Part shown: piece after piece, positions 37,396 through 51,262 of the stretch
Layout of the letters: every line of letters starts with the position of its first letter
Numbering within the stretch: position 1 is the stretch's first letter
Made by a program: the position numbers and the translations under genes
Notes under the pieces: generated by a model
What the model was told of the DNA's origin: nothing
The model's database searches: none
Seen by the model: the letters and a program-made list of their open reading frames with translations, nothing else
Source: Camarhynchus parvulus
Lineage: Eukaryota > Chordata > Aves > Passeriformes > Thraupidae
Direction of reading: 5' to 3'
Assembly: GCF_901933205.1 (NCBI RefSeq)
Contig: NC_044572.1
Coordinates: 75,947,465-76,011,464, forward strand
Length of the DNA stretch: 64,000 nucleotides

Positions 37396-40341
37396 ATTGA
37401 TTTAAGTGACTTTGTTTCAATAGTTTACTTGTATAGACGTACCTTTTTCTATTGGTATAAAACTAGTAGCCTCCTGAAATTTAAATATTTCTTCTTACAT
37501 TTCTGACTGTTCTAAAATGTCCATAGTGATATTGAGAGTGCTCTCTTGACAATCAATGTAATTTTTTTTTGAGAAGAACTCAGGACAAAGTCTGATTTTG
37601 TGCGTATAGATACTTATGTATGCTGTCTCAAATTAAAAAGAGAAAAGATAGGCTGGAACATGCAGAGCCTTCGTATATTTTCCATTTCCTTGGTCAGCTG
37701 GAGAAATAACAATGTTCAATAATATTAGCAGAAAATGGAGAAATCTTTCTTTTCAGGTGTGTTTTCTTCAGTAAATGTTATGTTCCAGGTTTATGGAAGG
37801 ATGTATTTGTAAACTTGAGAAATCAGAAACCATCCAAGACCATTCAGATTTTCTGAATAGTGTACGTTCATTTGCTGTAGAGGAGAGAAAATGCCAAGCA
37901 AAATAAGTGAAGCAAGTGAGCTCGTACTTTCTTAGAGGAAATTTTGTCTTTTTTTTTTCAAATAAGACATGAGCATTTCCCAATATAGGTGGGATGGCAT
38001 GCTTATTATATAATACAAGAATCTCACTGCTTCTGATTCTATTTCTCACAGTTTTAGGCATTATGTGATGTCTCTAATGGAACAATGTCTTGCCTCAGGC
38101 TTGCAGTTCTTTTCTTCTTTGAATACGTCAGATTGAAGGAGAACATTATTTTTAATCAATTTTCAGATTTGACTTAATAAACATTTAAGCCTTGAGTACA
38201 GTCTTTTTATCTGCCACAATAGGCAATCATCTTTTGTTTGTTACATTTCTGACTGTGGTATGCTGCAATCCCAAGGATAGTCTTTTAGTATCATCCTACG
38301 CAAGCCTCAGCAAGAGTCTGAGCACCTCATCGGCCAAAAAAAGGGAATACAAGACAAGGGAAAAAGAAATTGTTATTCACATTTGATAGGTTAGAAAACC
38401 AAAGCAAAATCTATGAAAAATACTCATGATCATACAGCAGTAAATTATTAATCAGGCTACTCATCCCTGAGTTTTCTCACCTCAAAATTTTGTTTCAGTT
38501 GACAGAGAAGTCTAGATTTTTTTCTTTACAGTTTTAATTTTTACTTTACTGTATTTTTGAAATTTAAAAAACCTGCCTGAGGAAAACAAACATTTTTTTA
38601 ATGTTCTCCTAGTACAAGGACTGCTATATTTAAATCTTTTTGGTTTTGCTCCTAAGACAGGCACAGGCTGCTATGCTCTCCTGAAATGCAGACAACTACA
38701 GTCAGCACCATACACTAAATAAAGTCTTCAGCTGTTTCAAGTTCAAAGTTCAAAGCTGTTTCCTTTCCTTCAAGTCACAGATGGTTTTCAGCCTAGAGTC
38801 AATTTGTGGGAAATCAAAAATTGGTTTTTAACCTCACTGAACAGACCAAGACCCAATTACGCTTTATGAAGATGAGATGTATGTCAGTGTGTAATTTAAA
38901 ATATGCTGTGAGGCCTCCTGTGAGCTCAGAAATTATCTTCTAAGTCATGGCTTAAAAAAAGTGTTTGCTTCCTTTATCTTGGGATGTTTCTTTCTATGCA
39001 ATGAACACTAACAGACTTCAAGCAGTCTGAAGGAAAGAACAGCTTTTGCCTCTATATGTCCAAGGGAAATTATATGCTATAACTCTTGATTGTTTGACAG
39101 GAATATAAGCCTATACCAGTTTTTGCTTTCATTACCATTATCTGAAGAAAATTTATGGTGCTGATATGGTGAACCTAAAGCTGCTCCTCTGCTTTCTATT
39201 TTGTTGCGTTTCTGCATAATACAATTATATTCCACTTTCTTGTGTATTTGCCTTTTAGTAAGTCTGGTTTTCTGTTCATGCTAGATATTTAGTTGTATCC
39301 TTTTGGTACTGTAAATTAAAATGTCACTGCAGACAGACGTTTCAGAGTGAACAGGGAGTAAGCAAATCTTGAATTTTAACAACGAAGTATATTTGTTTGT
39401 GCATTTGAGAAAATGTAACTTTCTGTATGCAAGCTTCACTAAATTTGATCAAATTTTGTTTTGGGAAGCTGTTCAATGTTCTGATAATAGCAGTATTGAA
39501 TGCTTTTACTTTGATCTGATTTTGTTTTTAAGGACTTAAGGTACATAAAAATGACGGTGGTTATCTGCAAATGTGTGAGTGAAATTAGATTTAAAATAGT
39601 AAAATCATTTTTCTTTTTTCTCTTTTCCATCTCATTAAGGGAAGAAGTTTTTTTAAATGACTTGAGATCACTAGTTGAGTTGTACTGAATGTTTGAGAAC
39701 ACTTTCCATTTACAATGAACTGGAAACAAAATTGTGCGAAATCACTTGGGGTTTTGTACATTGAAAGGTTAATTGGTAAGACACAGCTATGATCTATTTC
39801 AGCCAGAGATTTAGATAACTAATTTTGTATGGCTTCCTTGTAAATTAGATGTAAAGCTTTAGTAAGTGAAGGGTCACTTTTTCCAATGGAATTCTAATGT
39901 GATCTCTAAGTGCTGTTTTTCAGTTTCTACATATATGAGTAAGTACTGGTGAAAATGACCTTAGGACTGTTCCAGTATATTTTGTCATCATTACAGACAC
40001 CTGAACCCTGCTGCCTATGCCCACATTATGCTTCCAGTTTTTCACTTCCAGGGCATGTTTGCACAGACCATGAGGAATTGTTTTTGATAGTATGGACTTC
40101 AACAGTTAATTGCTTTTGTAAGCAAAGTGTTTAAGTGAAAATGGGGTATTTCATTCAGGTCTTGAAATCATATTAAATGAGGAACAAAGCATAATACAGA
40201 TGTATTTAAATCTATAGGTGGCATTTTACATTCAATGTTGAGAATTAATGTAAACAGTAAAATGCCACTAAGCACTAAAAATTTAAGAAGACATTTGCTT
40301 AGAAGGAAAAGTGTTACAACAGTCATATTTAATTTCTAACT
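37081..40341. other. AT-rich non-coding DNA
   Basis: No gene recognised. It begins with a 26-base T tract (37364-37389), which gives rise to an artefactual frame at 37324-37506. The remainder has no recognised repeat. Confidence 0.5.
37364..37389. repeat. Poly-T tract (26 bases)
   Basis: Uninterrupted T run, preceded by more T-rich sequence. It could be the reversed tail of a retroposed sequence, but no such sequence is recognisable beside it. Confidence 0.95.
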
Positions 40342-40495
40342 TCATAGAGTAATAGAATCATTAGAAGCATCAAGTGCACCTCTGAGTATCATATCTACAC
40401 ATCCCTGCGCATCACATCTACACATCTCTTAAATATCTCCAGGGACGGTGACTCAACAATTCATTTGCATTTTTTCCCTTCACCCTTCAATTCCT
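40342..40495 (-). mobile_element. CR1 LINE fragment, 3' end, degraded
   Basis: In reverse orientation the block starts with the CR1 3' terminus (TCATAGAGTAATAGAATCA on plus). It continues with the typical CR1 3' UTR text around CATCTACACATCTCTTAAATA and CTCCAGGGACGGTGACTCAAC. It is short and heavily diverged, hence old. Confidence 0.75.
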
Positions 40496-41737
40496 TTCTC
40501 CTTTGCAAACCTCTGAATACAAATTTGAGTTTTAGTATGGGAACAAGATAGAAAAATCAATGCTGCTGTCCTCTCCACAGTGGTGACAGAGACAGAATTC
40601 AGGCTGGAATCTGTTCTCCTTTCACTAAATAACTGAATTGCTCTTTAATCAAGGAAGATTTTCTGATGCTACACTGGTTACAAATAATTGAGATAATATA
40701 TTAATACATTATAAAGAGAAATAATTATATCAAAAATTGGAAAAAAAGCAAGGCTATGTTCTTGACAAGAAAAGATCTGGGTTCTAAAAATTTAGCTGAA
40801 AAGAACACCTTAGTATTGTAGTACTTCTCTAATTTCTGTGAATCAATATGTACATAAGCCTGTAGAGCCTAAAACTAAATACATTAAAAATAATATTTTT
40901 AATAATTTCAGGATCTGATTTCTACTCAAAATGCTTTTATTTTATTGGTCCACTTGACATCCACACAGCTTTTCTCTTGAACTACTCTATACATGATTTT
41001 CAAGAACCTCTTATGCTTACATATCCATTTCAGTGATACAGTTGCATTTATATCCACCAACATTATGTCCCTGATCTCATATAGTTAAATTTAATTGATG
41101 TAGCGGTAGAGTTATTTTCCACATTTTATGAGTATTTCTATGGATCTTTAGAGAAGCAGACATATGAGAAAAAATTTTTAAGAATGTCTTTTCAGAAGTG
41201 AATACAAGATTAGATATGAGTACTCGTTTGCTTCATTTGTTTTTCTTAATGATGAGAAATCTGCTAAACGTTCAATGATTCATTAGTAGTTCTAAGTAAA
41301 AATTCTGAATACTTCATTCCTTTTCAGTAAAGAAATAAAATTAATGTCAGTATTCCATTGTAGACCTTCCATGCCCACACAGATGTTAATGCCTTATGAA
41401 TATCAAATGATAGACAGGTAGGATTTTCCCTATTAAATGCATGTCCTTAATTATAAAATCTAAATAACATTTTATTAATAGAAAGGAAGTTTATATTTAT
41501 AACATAAATATTATATTATTAATTATATAATATTTATAATATTTATTTATAATTTCGATGTAATAAAATTTTCTAAAATAAGAGGGAAATTTTAAAAAAT
41601 ACATCATAGGTTATTTAACTTGCAGCAAGACAGGAGCTTTCATCAGGAAAGATAAGTATAAAGTAAGCTTATATTTTATAGTTACTAATGCTCTGTGGAA
41701 CTAGCATTGTAAGAAATAATTGTAAATGTGTTCTTAG
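40496..41737. other. AT-rich non-coding DNA
   Basis: No gene recognised. 41460-41570 is almost pure A/T with many ATATT/AATAT units. Confidence 0.5.
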
Positions 41738-42242
41738 ATCAAAAGAGGTGATTAGTTCATTGTATTCAGCATTAGTGCAGTCTCCTCTTGAGTAATGTGT
41801 GCAGTTCTGGGCCCCACAATTTCTGAAATTTTTGAAGGGCCTTGGATGTATTCAGAAAAGTGCAAAAAAGCTGGTAAAAGGGATGGAAGAAAGGAAATGC
41901 TGAGGACTTTGGACTTGTCCAGTTTGGAGAAAAGAAGGCTGAGTGGCTCTTTCCAGCTTTCTGAGGTGGGAAATAGAAGAAGGAAGTGCTGATCTCTTCT
42001 CCCTGGGACTCATGGGAAGGCCAGGGTATGTTTGCTCTGGACATTGGGAAACATTTCTTTGCTTAGGTGGTGGTCAACCACGGGAACAGGCTTCCTAGAG
42101 AAGTGGTTGATACCCCAATACTGTCAGTGTTGAAGAGATGTTTGGGCAATGCCCTTGTTAATGTGCTTTAACATTTGGCCAGCTATGAAGTGGTCAGGAC
42201 TCGGTCATTGCTGGTCCCTTCCAACTGAAATACTCTGTCATG
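41738..42242 (+). mobile_element. CR1 LINE fragment, end of ORF2 and 3' UTR
   Basis: Diverged CR1 text from the last part of ORF2 (CTTGAGTAATGTGTGCAGTT CTGGG region, then the GGACTTGTCCAGTTTGGAGA block) through the 3' UTR to the end at CCCTTCCAACTGAAATACTC, followed by a remnant of the terminal octamer and a T run at 42243-42256. The short frames on both strands (41772-42044) are relics of this element. Its degree of decay is like that of the 36010-37080 fragment. Confidence 0.85.
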
Positions 42243-44467
42243 TTTTTTTTTTTTTTCCTAAAGCTGTGTTCATTAGTTCTTTTATTGTCAAATAAATTAG
42301 TAAAATAAAGTCAATTTTAAAATCAGGCAAGTTTTTATCTTAGGTATGTTTAGATGTTTCATTATAGTGGGAATTAAAATGAACATACCCGCTGAAAAGT
42401 GGCAAGCAAAGTTCAGAACTCATTACTGTTCAGGATCTCAGGTATCTGCCACCTCATTGTGCATTTGAGTGTAAAAAAGTGTTCATTAGGTTGGCTGAAA
42501 ATATGCATCTAGAGTGCAAATTGAAATATTTTTGAAGTCCTTCTAACAGCATCAAGTTACTCTTTGCTATAAGTGGAAACAAATGGAAAGAATCAGTTGC
42601 ACCTCCCTGAACTTTGGAAAATGAAGGATTTTATGTTTCTTCACACTCGTTTGTGTTTAATTCAGCTCTGTGTTTAGTGAAAAGAAAATTATAAGAGAAA
42701 ATAAGAGAAGGAAAATTAAGCTGATAGCAGTAAAAATATAGGTATGAAGAACCTTGATCCTCATTTTCCCAGGGAACGTTTTCATATGAACTTTGCGCTG
42801 TCTGGCATTAATAAAACAATTTAGGAGTTCAACTAGAAATCTATCTTAACAGATGTAAAGGAAAAATAATGTAAGAAACTAAGAAAAACCCCGTATACAT
42901 AGTCAACCATTGAATATTTCACATCACTTCAGCTTAAAATCCTTTACAGATCTGTGAGGGTACTGTTTTGAACATAGGCTATAGTTCAAGAGATTATCCT
43001 GTAAATTCATTTAGATTGATAAAGTGTGCAAACTATCTCTACCTGTCATTGTCTTGGTTAGCACACATTACTGATCAAGAGTTATTTGAAGGGATTTTTA
43101 TTCTTTTTTTTATTATTTTGCCTTTAATGACATCAAACTGTTTTGGTTTTAAGATATTTGCCCTTTTTTTTGTTAGTTTAGTTTAGTTTTGTTATATAGA
43201 CATCTAAGTGATGTCAATGCCACCATGTAAACATAGTTCTTCTGTGTTGGTGCTTAAGATCTTCCTCTCTTTCCTTTGCCAGGTGATAATAAACCAAATA
43301 TTTGGCAGCAAAATTATTTAGCTTCTTGCCTCGAGAAAGTGAATTTTCTTGTGGTTTCAGTTGTACCTTGAATTGTTTGAGAAGAAGTAATTGATTATTG
43401 ATTTTAGTTTATAGGTAAGCAATAGCTGAAGATTTTAGTTATTGTCTCTGTTATTTCCAAGTTTGCTTTTTTCTGTAGGTAAAGATATGCTAAGACATTT
43501 ATGACTTTTGATCTCTTTAGGAGCACCAAGAGAAAACTGAGACTTTATAGCTGTCTTTTCTAGTTTTTGTTAGCTTCGGGATATCCTTTTCATCTGTGTA
43601 CTGCAATGCTACACATTCACAGTGGTTAAACAAACTGAGCTCTAATGAAAGGGGGGATGACACTACTAGCTAGTAAGATCTCATAAAATCAAGATAATAA
43701 AAAAAATAGTAAATTGTACTCCCATAGTCTGATTAATATTGTTACCTTCTAGCTGTTTTGTTGGGAGGGAACTTTTTCTTTGTAGACATAAATTCATTGT
43801 GAGTTTAATCAGTCTCTTTTTACTCGTAGTGGTTTTTCTAACTTAGAAGCCATAACTTGACATTTCACATGATACAAGACATTGGAGAATTTGTAAAAGA
43901 AAGTATTTAATTTTTCTTTTTACTGAAACCAGTAAATTATGTTTTCCAAGAACATAGTACCACAATGATGCTTGAAATTATGTTTCTGTACTTCATAACA
44001 CAACTGATCCAGTTCTGTATTTTTGTTGTTTTTTCCTTTTTTCTTTCCTTTTTATTTTATTTTTAAAATCATTTTTCTTAGTATGTGTATTTGGCAGAAA
44101 TTTCCCTTAGGGGAACTCCAGATGTCACTAAAATTCAAGTTTTCTAAATGTTAGGGTACAAATTGCTCAGTAATTCTTTATTTTAATCTTGCACACAATT
44201 GTGCACTACAGTAAAAAATGACTGGAGAAAGGAAACCAAAAGGTTTTGTAAGGGTAAAACCTTTCTGACAATAAATATGGATCTCCAAATGTCAAGAGGG
44301 AGTAGATTAAATCCATGGGTTTCTTTCAATCTAATATCATTAAGAATAATTACTTTATATTTTTCTTTAAATGTTTGGCTAATACAGATGCATGTAGTAC
44401 TGAACTTATATCTCTGAACACACAGCAGGTAGAAAACATCAGCTTTTAAAATTTTTACCAAATTCAG
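42243..44467. other. AT-rich non-coding DNA
   Basis: No gene or further transposable element recognised. Open frames (for example 42968-43186, 44183-44518) have no motif. Confidence 0.5.
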
Positions 44468-45820
44468 TGTCATGATTTGGCACTGGCCAAACACCAGGCA
44501 CCCACAAAAGCCACTCACTCACCCTCCCCTGCCACAGCTAGACAGAGGAGAGAAAAAAATTTCATGAAGGGTTCATGAGTTGAGATAAGGACTAGGAGCA
44601 AACACTTCAGGGCTAAAACAGTGTAATAGTTGCCTCCTCAAGCCAGATCTCATAAGCTCTTGGAGGTCTATAACACACCCAAGATAGCTCAGTTACCCTT
44701 GGAGGCATAAAAATCAGCAGGATGACTTCTGTTGCAGTGGTGGAAACAAAAGGGTTTAATAAAAGGCAAAATAACAAACAGAGAAAAACCGAGCCAGATG
44801 AAAGAGATTCTTGCTTCTGGTAAAACACCTCAAAAAAATGATTCGTTTATTTGTTCTCTTCTTTTTCTAGTAAATTTCCCAGGTGGGACATTTTGGCTCC
44901 TGTCCAATTAACTATCCTTAAGTTTGAGGTGAAGTCCCCCAGGCCCTATGGGATGTCTTTTCACCTAATTGAGGAGGGAAACTTCTGGGCTTCTTTCCTT
45001 TTTGACGGAACAAAAGATAGTTTTGTCACTCTATCAACAGAGGGCACATTTCCTATAAAACAGGCTTAACTTAAAGGTATAAAGTGAATTTATTACTAAC
45101 AGAATCAGAGGATGATAATGAAAAGTAAAATAAGCCCTTAAAACCATGTTTTTTCCCCAAACCCTCCCTCCTTCCCGACAGGTAGACAGAGTGTGGGGGT
45201 TTTGATCAGTTAATCACCCAAGGTTTTCTTTCACTGCCCAGGCAGAGGAGTCCTTCCCCTGTGAGACTGTGGTGTCCCGCCCATGGGAGGTAGTTCTTCT
45301 CCCACATGGTTTCAATCTTATGAGCAGCAGTCCTGACAAAATTGCTGCAACGTGAGTCTGTCCCAGAGGCACAGAGTCCTCCCAAAACTGCTGTGGTGTG
45401 GGTCACTCTTTCCACAGTGTGCAGTCCTCCAAGGATGCGCTGTTCCAGCCTGGAAGCAGGGCCCCTCTCTCCACCCAGTCTCCCACTGGATCACAGCCTT
45501 CTCCAGGCATCCACTGCTCCAGCATGGGTATCTCCCCCACAGGCTGTGGGTGGATCCCTGCATCCCCCATGGATCCCCATGGGCTGCAGGGACACAGCTG
45601 CTTCACCATGGTCTCACCACAGCCTGCAGAGGAACCTCAGCTCTAGTACCTGGTGCACCTCCTGCCCCTCCTTCTCAACCGACCTTGGGGCCTCCATGTG
45701 GTTTACCTCACATGTTCTCACCTCCTCCTCCTCTTCTCTGACTAGTAGAACAAAAACTGTGTGCACTTTGCTTTGATTTTCTTCTTAAATATGCAATCAC
45801 AGAGGCATTACCAACATCAA
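44468..45820 (-). mobile_element. GC-rich retroviral LTR, interrupted by a nested insertion
   Basis: On the plus strand it starts TGTCATGATTTGGCACTGG, resembling the reversed end of the solo LTR at 2722-3978. It continues as two segments, 44468-44621 and about 45059-45820, around an inserted block. The right segment consists of degenerate units of about 40-55 bp containing CTGCTCCAGCATGGG/CTGCAG-like text, a feature of a widespread avian LTR type. Minus orientation is inferred from AATAAA (plus TTTATTAC at 45089-45096). The far end fades near 45820 and lacks a clear terminus, so this is a truncated LTR. Overlapping open frames at 45318-45776 come from the repeats and are not genes. Confidence 0.8.
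44622..45058 (-). mobile_element. LTR-like insertion nested in the GC-rich LTR
   Basis: The host LTR reads ...GGCTAAAACAG before and GCTTAACTTAAAGG after this block, which fit together as one continuous sequence. The block is flanked by the direct repeat TAAAACAG (44614-44621 and 45056-45063, 8 bases matching). The duplication is therefore between 4 and 8 bp long and the insert ends between 45055 and 45059. It begins TGTAATAG on plus. The reverse strand contains AATAAA (in ACAAATAAACGAATC) and ends CTATTACA, compatible with a short LTR in minus orientation, but a clean TG start on that strand is not seen. Family not assigned. Confidence 0.7.
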
Positions 45821-47460
45821 ATCTTAGCAAACACCATAAATCATATAGATCTGATGAAAATACTCCAACTACTGTAACAATACAAAGATAGGAGGATTTT
45901 TATGAGACTAGAAACTGCTTTTAAATATGTGCTCTTTTTCCATGAAACAACATTTTGAATCCTTTTAGTATTTAAAAAATAAAGATGTAAATATGAAGAA
46001 ATCTGCTTTGTTGACATTTTTCACCTAAATATTGATTAAAAGTAATATTCAAGCAATATTTGTCCTTCAAGTAAGCATTATTTTTACCACTGTCCCTCCA
46101 TTATCTTGTTTTCAATGTATCATGGAAATGTTCTAGCACTCAGATGAAAATAGACTTTGACTGAAGAGACATCAGTTAATCTTGAAGCTTGCAAGACTCA
46201 AAAATTGTTATCAAAGGAGGAATAAGAAAAATTGTATGAGACTCCATTATATTACCATTGAAAAAGTAATACAAAACCCTCAAGTCATGGCCACTCTGAC
46301 ATAAAAATAGTTATAAATCAAGATTTGCTTTAACAGTAGCAGTGTGATTATTTAATTTTGCAAACTATAAGTACATATTTCCTAGCTCTTAGAGAACCTT
46401 GAATTATAGCATAATATACACTATTTCTATTATTGTGAATGCTGGATGCCTTGTTTTACCTTCTGTATCATGCATTGGCTTTCGTGTATTCAAATGAATG
46501 TGTGACTATATATTTTGTTCTTGAGAAACACTGAAGTAAAAGACTTTGAAGCAGCTATTGACAGAAAATAGTTTCCTGACTTCTTTCTGCCTAACTACAT
46601 TGTTTGCTTGTGGGTACAAATGAAACCCTTATTAACCCTTTTTAGTTGTTTTTCATTTCTGTCTTGGCTTTTTTTTATCTTTTATTACTTTCATTTAAAT
46701 ACTTTCTTCATTAGTTTCTTCCTCATATATGACAATCAATCTCCAAAGCTGAGTTCACTTAGATTTGTTATATACACATTCCCTTCAAGCAAGCTGTCTT
46801 CTGTGTTGTTTTTATTTAACATAACTTGTTTGTATTGGTACAGATAAATGAAATCATTTGAAGAAAGGAGTAACTCTCAGGATGATCAGGATAAGAGCCA
46901 AATTTTAAAGTGAAACTGAGAAGTTGAATACAAATTAAGCTAAAAATGCAAATGGAAATTTTATTTTATTAATGTCGGTTGTTTTCTTTTAAGTTAGTAA
47001 TAAAGCTATCACAGAATCACAGACTGGTTTCTTCTTAATGAAAAATTAATTTTTGTAATGGTATTGATGTTTTTTCTTAGGACTATGATAACCCATGATT
47101 TCTATTTCTAACTTAAATATATCAAAAAGACCTTAAAACTGGTAATTTTTTTCTAAGAATACCTAAAACATTCTAACAATGATAATACTTCAGTAGTTTG
47201 ATTTCTTTTGATACTGTCTGCTGCGTCTTCGCTGCTTATATACTCCATGTGCATTTCTAAAAATGTGTAATGAGTATTAAGATGCACCTAGTGTCTAGGT
47301 ACCTGAATTTCACATGGTTATTGGAATAAAGTAAAAACATAACAACCCTGCTTTTTGTTTGGGTTTTTTATAATTCTCTTCAGTAAATCAAAAATTATAA
47401 TGGTGTGCAGGAGTGGGAAATGTGACAGTTAAATAGCTGCTCTTGCTGTGTTTTGCACAA
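45821..47460. other. AT-rich non-coding DNA
   Basis: No gene recognised. A very short CR1-like scrap (TATCACAGAATCACAGA at 47007-47023) may be a remnant of a 3' end but is too short to call. Confidence 0.5.
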
Positions 47461-48300
47461 AATCATAGAATGTTAAAGGGTTGGGAGGTGCCTTAAAGAT
47501 CATCAAGTCTCAACAACTCCCATTACACCAGGCTGCTCCAGGCCTTGTCCAACCTGACTTTGAATGTTGCCGGTGTTGGGATATCCACAACATCCCTGGG
47601 CAACATGCTCCTGTGCCTCACCAGTCTCACAGTAAAACATTTCTTCCTAATATCTAATCTAAATTTCACCCCTTTCAGTTTGTACCCATTACCCCTTATC
47701 CCATCAATACAGTTCCTGACAAATAGTCCCTCTCCAGCTTCACTGTAAGGAAAGATATTGGAATGTTGCTGTGAGGTTCCCACATAATTTTCTGTTCTCC
47801 AGGCTGAACAGCCCCAGCTTTCTCATCCTGGCTTCGTGGTGGAGCTTCTCCTGTCCTCTTGTCAACTTGGTGGCCATGCTCTAGATTGGATCCAACAGTT
47901 GCATGTCCTTCCTAATTTGCGGACACCAAAACTGTACACAGTTCTAGAGGTGGGGCATCCCAAGAGCAGGGTAGGGGGTGAGAATCACCTACTTCAGTCT
48001 ACTGGCAATACTCCCTTTCATGCAGTCCAAGATTCCATTGGGTTTCTGTGCTGTAAGCACAAATCTGACTGCCACATTTTTTTTCAGAAGTAATGGAAAA
48101 TTACTTAGCAGCTTTGTCTGTCAGCTCCCTCAAGACCTGCAAATAAATCTCATTGTGTCCCATGGACTTGTGAACATTGACATTCCTTGGTCTTGAACCT
48201 GATCCTCTTCTACAGTGGCCTTAGGGCTTTCATTCTCCCAGTCAGTCCCTGCATTTACCATTCTTGACATGGGGGGAGCGGCAAGAGCACTTGCAGTTAA
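47461..48300 (-). mobile_element. CR1 LINE fragment, end of ORF2 and 3' UTR
   Basis: Reversed CR1 sequence. The 3' terminus lies at the left as AATCATAGAATG. The body passes through the recognisable 3' UTR and ORF2-end text (CCAGGCTGAACAGCCCCAGC near 47801-47820) and ends near 48300 after GGCAAGAGCACTTGCAGTT. It is the longest and best preserved 3' CR1 piece in the window but still has several gaps. Short frames on both strands at 47523-48196 are relics of it. Confidence 0.9.
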
Positions 48301-51262
48301 AGATACATAAAGAACATATCTTTATGATATTGCTCTTTCTCTAGAATCTAAATGAGTACATTTTTTTTAGCCTCTTGAATGTTTGTGGTAAACGATGTAG
48401 ACACATTTTATTTTAGGATTTTGTGAAATCATAGTTACATACACATCTGTTGAAAATCTGCTAAGGATTGCCTGATATGAATATTTTTATATAGTGGCCC
48501 ATTTATGAGCTTCCTTGCTGATTGCATTTTAAAAGAATGTCTCCCTGCACAGATGACATTCAGTTTTCTAATTTGCTTTTAAAAAGGTAATCCTTTTTAG
48601 AGATTTATTTGCTTAAGATAATGAGGTAGGATTACAGCAGAATTAACTGAAATGCTATTAAGTGTTGTTTTTTTTTTTTTCTTTGGGTCTAGCCTTATGC
48701 TTTCTGTTTGAAAGTAAGCTGAGATTTATTTTTCTAGGCCACAAAACAAATTCAAGACAAGAAGACAAAAAGGCAGCTGAAGTAGTAATTCTCCTGAAGA
48801 ATTAAGACACTGGTGTCTTTGAGGTATGTTTGTTTTGGAAATGTTGTTAATTATTTATTAATCTTTACGCTATGTATGAGATTAATGGTGAATGCTTTTG
48901 AACAGTAGTGACTATTTCACGTCTTCCAATGTAGTTCATTTGAAAGGGAAATCCTAAATACATAAATATATATATATGGGGGTTTTTTAATAAGTGTAGG
49001 AAATTAGTTGTAAATGTGTTTCTGTTATACCTGACACTATCTTTCTGTCTAGAAAATTAGATATACCCACCTGCAATATTAAAAATCTAGAAGCTTTCTG
49101 TGATCTTTCTGACTTAACAATGCTGCTTTCTTTATGTGCCGTAGGTACTGAGAAAAATTTCCAAATAAGAGTGTTCAGGAAAAAGGTGTAAAAATTTTAT
49201 ATGCAATACATATTACTATGATTTAAATAGCTACAATAAGCATTTCTATCAGTTAGATGTTAAAGAGAATGTATAGAAAGAAATTATGAAAAACTCTATA
49301 AGGAAGACAATAGAAAGTCATCAGTAAGTAGACAGATTAATGGAAGATAAACTGAAGAAATTCATCACAGCCTTTTCACAAGTTTAAAAATAGCCTATTT
49401 AACACTGTTTTTCAGTTACAAAATGTTTGAACTCAGTAAATTGGATTCCAGTTTTGTAAATGTACCAGCAAAGCTTGCAGGGAACTAAGGAAATGGAGCT
49501 GATGCTAATTTCATTTTAGGTCTAGCTATCATTTAGCATGTTCAGGATCTTAAACAGAGAAAATTGCAGTCTTCATACATTCAAAAAGTACTAGGGCCTG
49601 GAAAGCATTCTTATTATTACATTTGGGAAATATTCTTTTGTAGTTTATTTTTCTTGGAATGCCTTCTATCCCTAGTTTTCTCTTTCATTCAATACATTAC
49701 ATTTCAAAGGATTTTTTTTTTTTTGTCCTAGAGAGGTATTTTCTCATAACAGTAAAACCACAATTCCTCTATCTTTTGTTACTTCAATCCTCACCTGAAG
49801 CTTCTTCTTTTTGCGGGAGATATATTTCACCAGCATAGACTCTTGTCTCTTCTACATTCCCACCAGATCTGTATAATTTTGTTCACATTCTACCTGTTAG
49901 AAGGAGCATGTAGAAGTTTGACTAGTGAGACGAACATCTCATGGTTGTTAAGTTCTGCAAGTCTATCATGTGATGCACAGATTTTGTCCAAAAATAATTT
50001 TCTACTAAGGAAAACCAAAAAACCCCAAAAAATCACAAACACAAACTCAGTCTCCTCTTCCCTCAAAGACAATATTATTTCAGCTCCCTTTAAAACCACA
50101 TACCTGCTCAAGACTGTTGACCTCCAGGATTATTTCCTTTTTCTTTGCTTTAGGTGTTTAGATGTTCAATAACAGGTTTGAAGCCTTTGGAATTGAGAAG
50201 TTGAGTTCTGTACACTATCTTTGTGTAACATCATTCACAGTGAATAGATTCAGACTTTTTGCCTCCTAGCATTTGTAACCACAAGTATCTCTCTTTTATT
50301 GTCAGTTTTCTTTTCCTGGAGAAAAATATTTAAAATACGGTAATATACGGCAAGAGGGAAATCAGCAAATATTCACATATTTTACTCCACTATTCTTTTA
50401 TCACTCAGCATACCTAAATTTTGTATTGGAGAAAGGAATTCAAAACTGTTGTTGAAAATTTCATGAGACTCTGCACACGTGCCAGTGACATCTGGGAAAA
50501 GTGGTTTTTAATAAATTAAAAATCTCCTTGGCCTTTTCTTGACTCTCATTGAGATACATACTTATTCCTCAGCAACAATTTTTCTTCCAGATTGTATTTG
50601 ATTTGTAGTCTAAGGATAGAAGCTCATCATATCTGTGTTAAATACATGTAGCTTTCAGAAACATGGTAAGGCAATATTTTTATATTGAGTCATGAGGAAA
50701 AATGTGTAAGAAAAGATAGATCTCACTTCACTAGGTCTGTCTGAAACAAGATACCAAATAAAATATTTATTAATTTTTAATCAGTCTGCTTTAGCTTCAG
50801 ATCTATTTGTGATATTTATGTTTTTGTCTAGCTTGATCCCTGAGTGTTCCCATGCATACAGTGTTTGTTATTATATGTTTGTTAAGCCTTTATAAAATCT
50901 TCACTTTCTCTCAGTTATAGAGAAATAATTGTAAAACAGCAGACAAAAAATAGTACAGTATGGGGGAAAACAAAAGGAAAAATCATGTCTGCCCTTTCTC
51001 ATTCCATCTGCCAGATTATTTAATCTTACTCAGTTTAGTATTTGTCATTTTAGATATTATGTGATAGACAGGTTACCATCTGATTTCAAATGGATTTTGA
51101 GTGTATTATTTAATCTGCAGTTCAACATTTATGACTCTTTATAGAAGTGTAAACATTGTTCTTGGTGGCAGAGAAGTCTCTGACTTTCCCACACAAGAGT
51201 CTTTCTGTGTATAATATTCAGAATAAGGGAAAGGTAGATTTAGTAGCAAACAATTGATGTAC

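Noticed and set aside
45206..45776. Overlapping frames of up to 144 codons on both strands
   Set aside because: Produced by the degenerate GC-rich repeats of an LTR.
47007..47023. CR1 3' end remnant (TATCACAGAATCACAGA)
   Set aside because: Too short to distinguish from chance.
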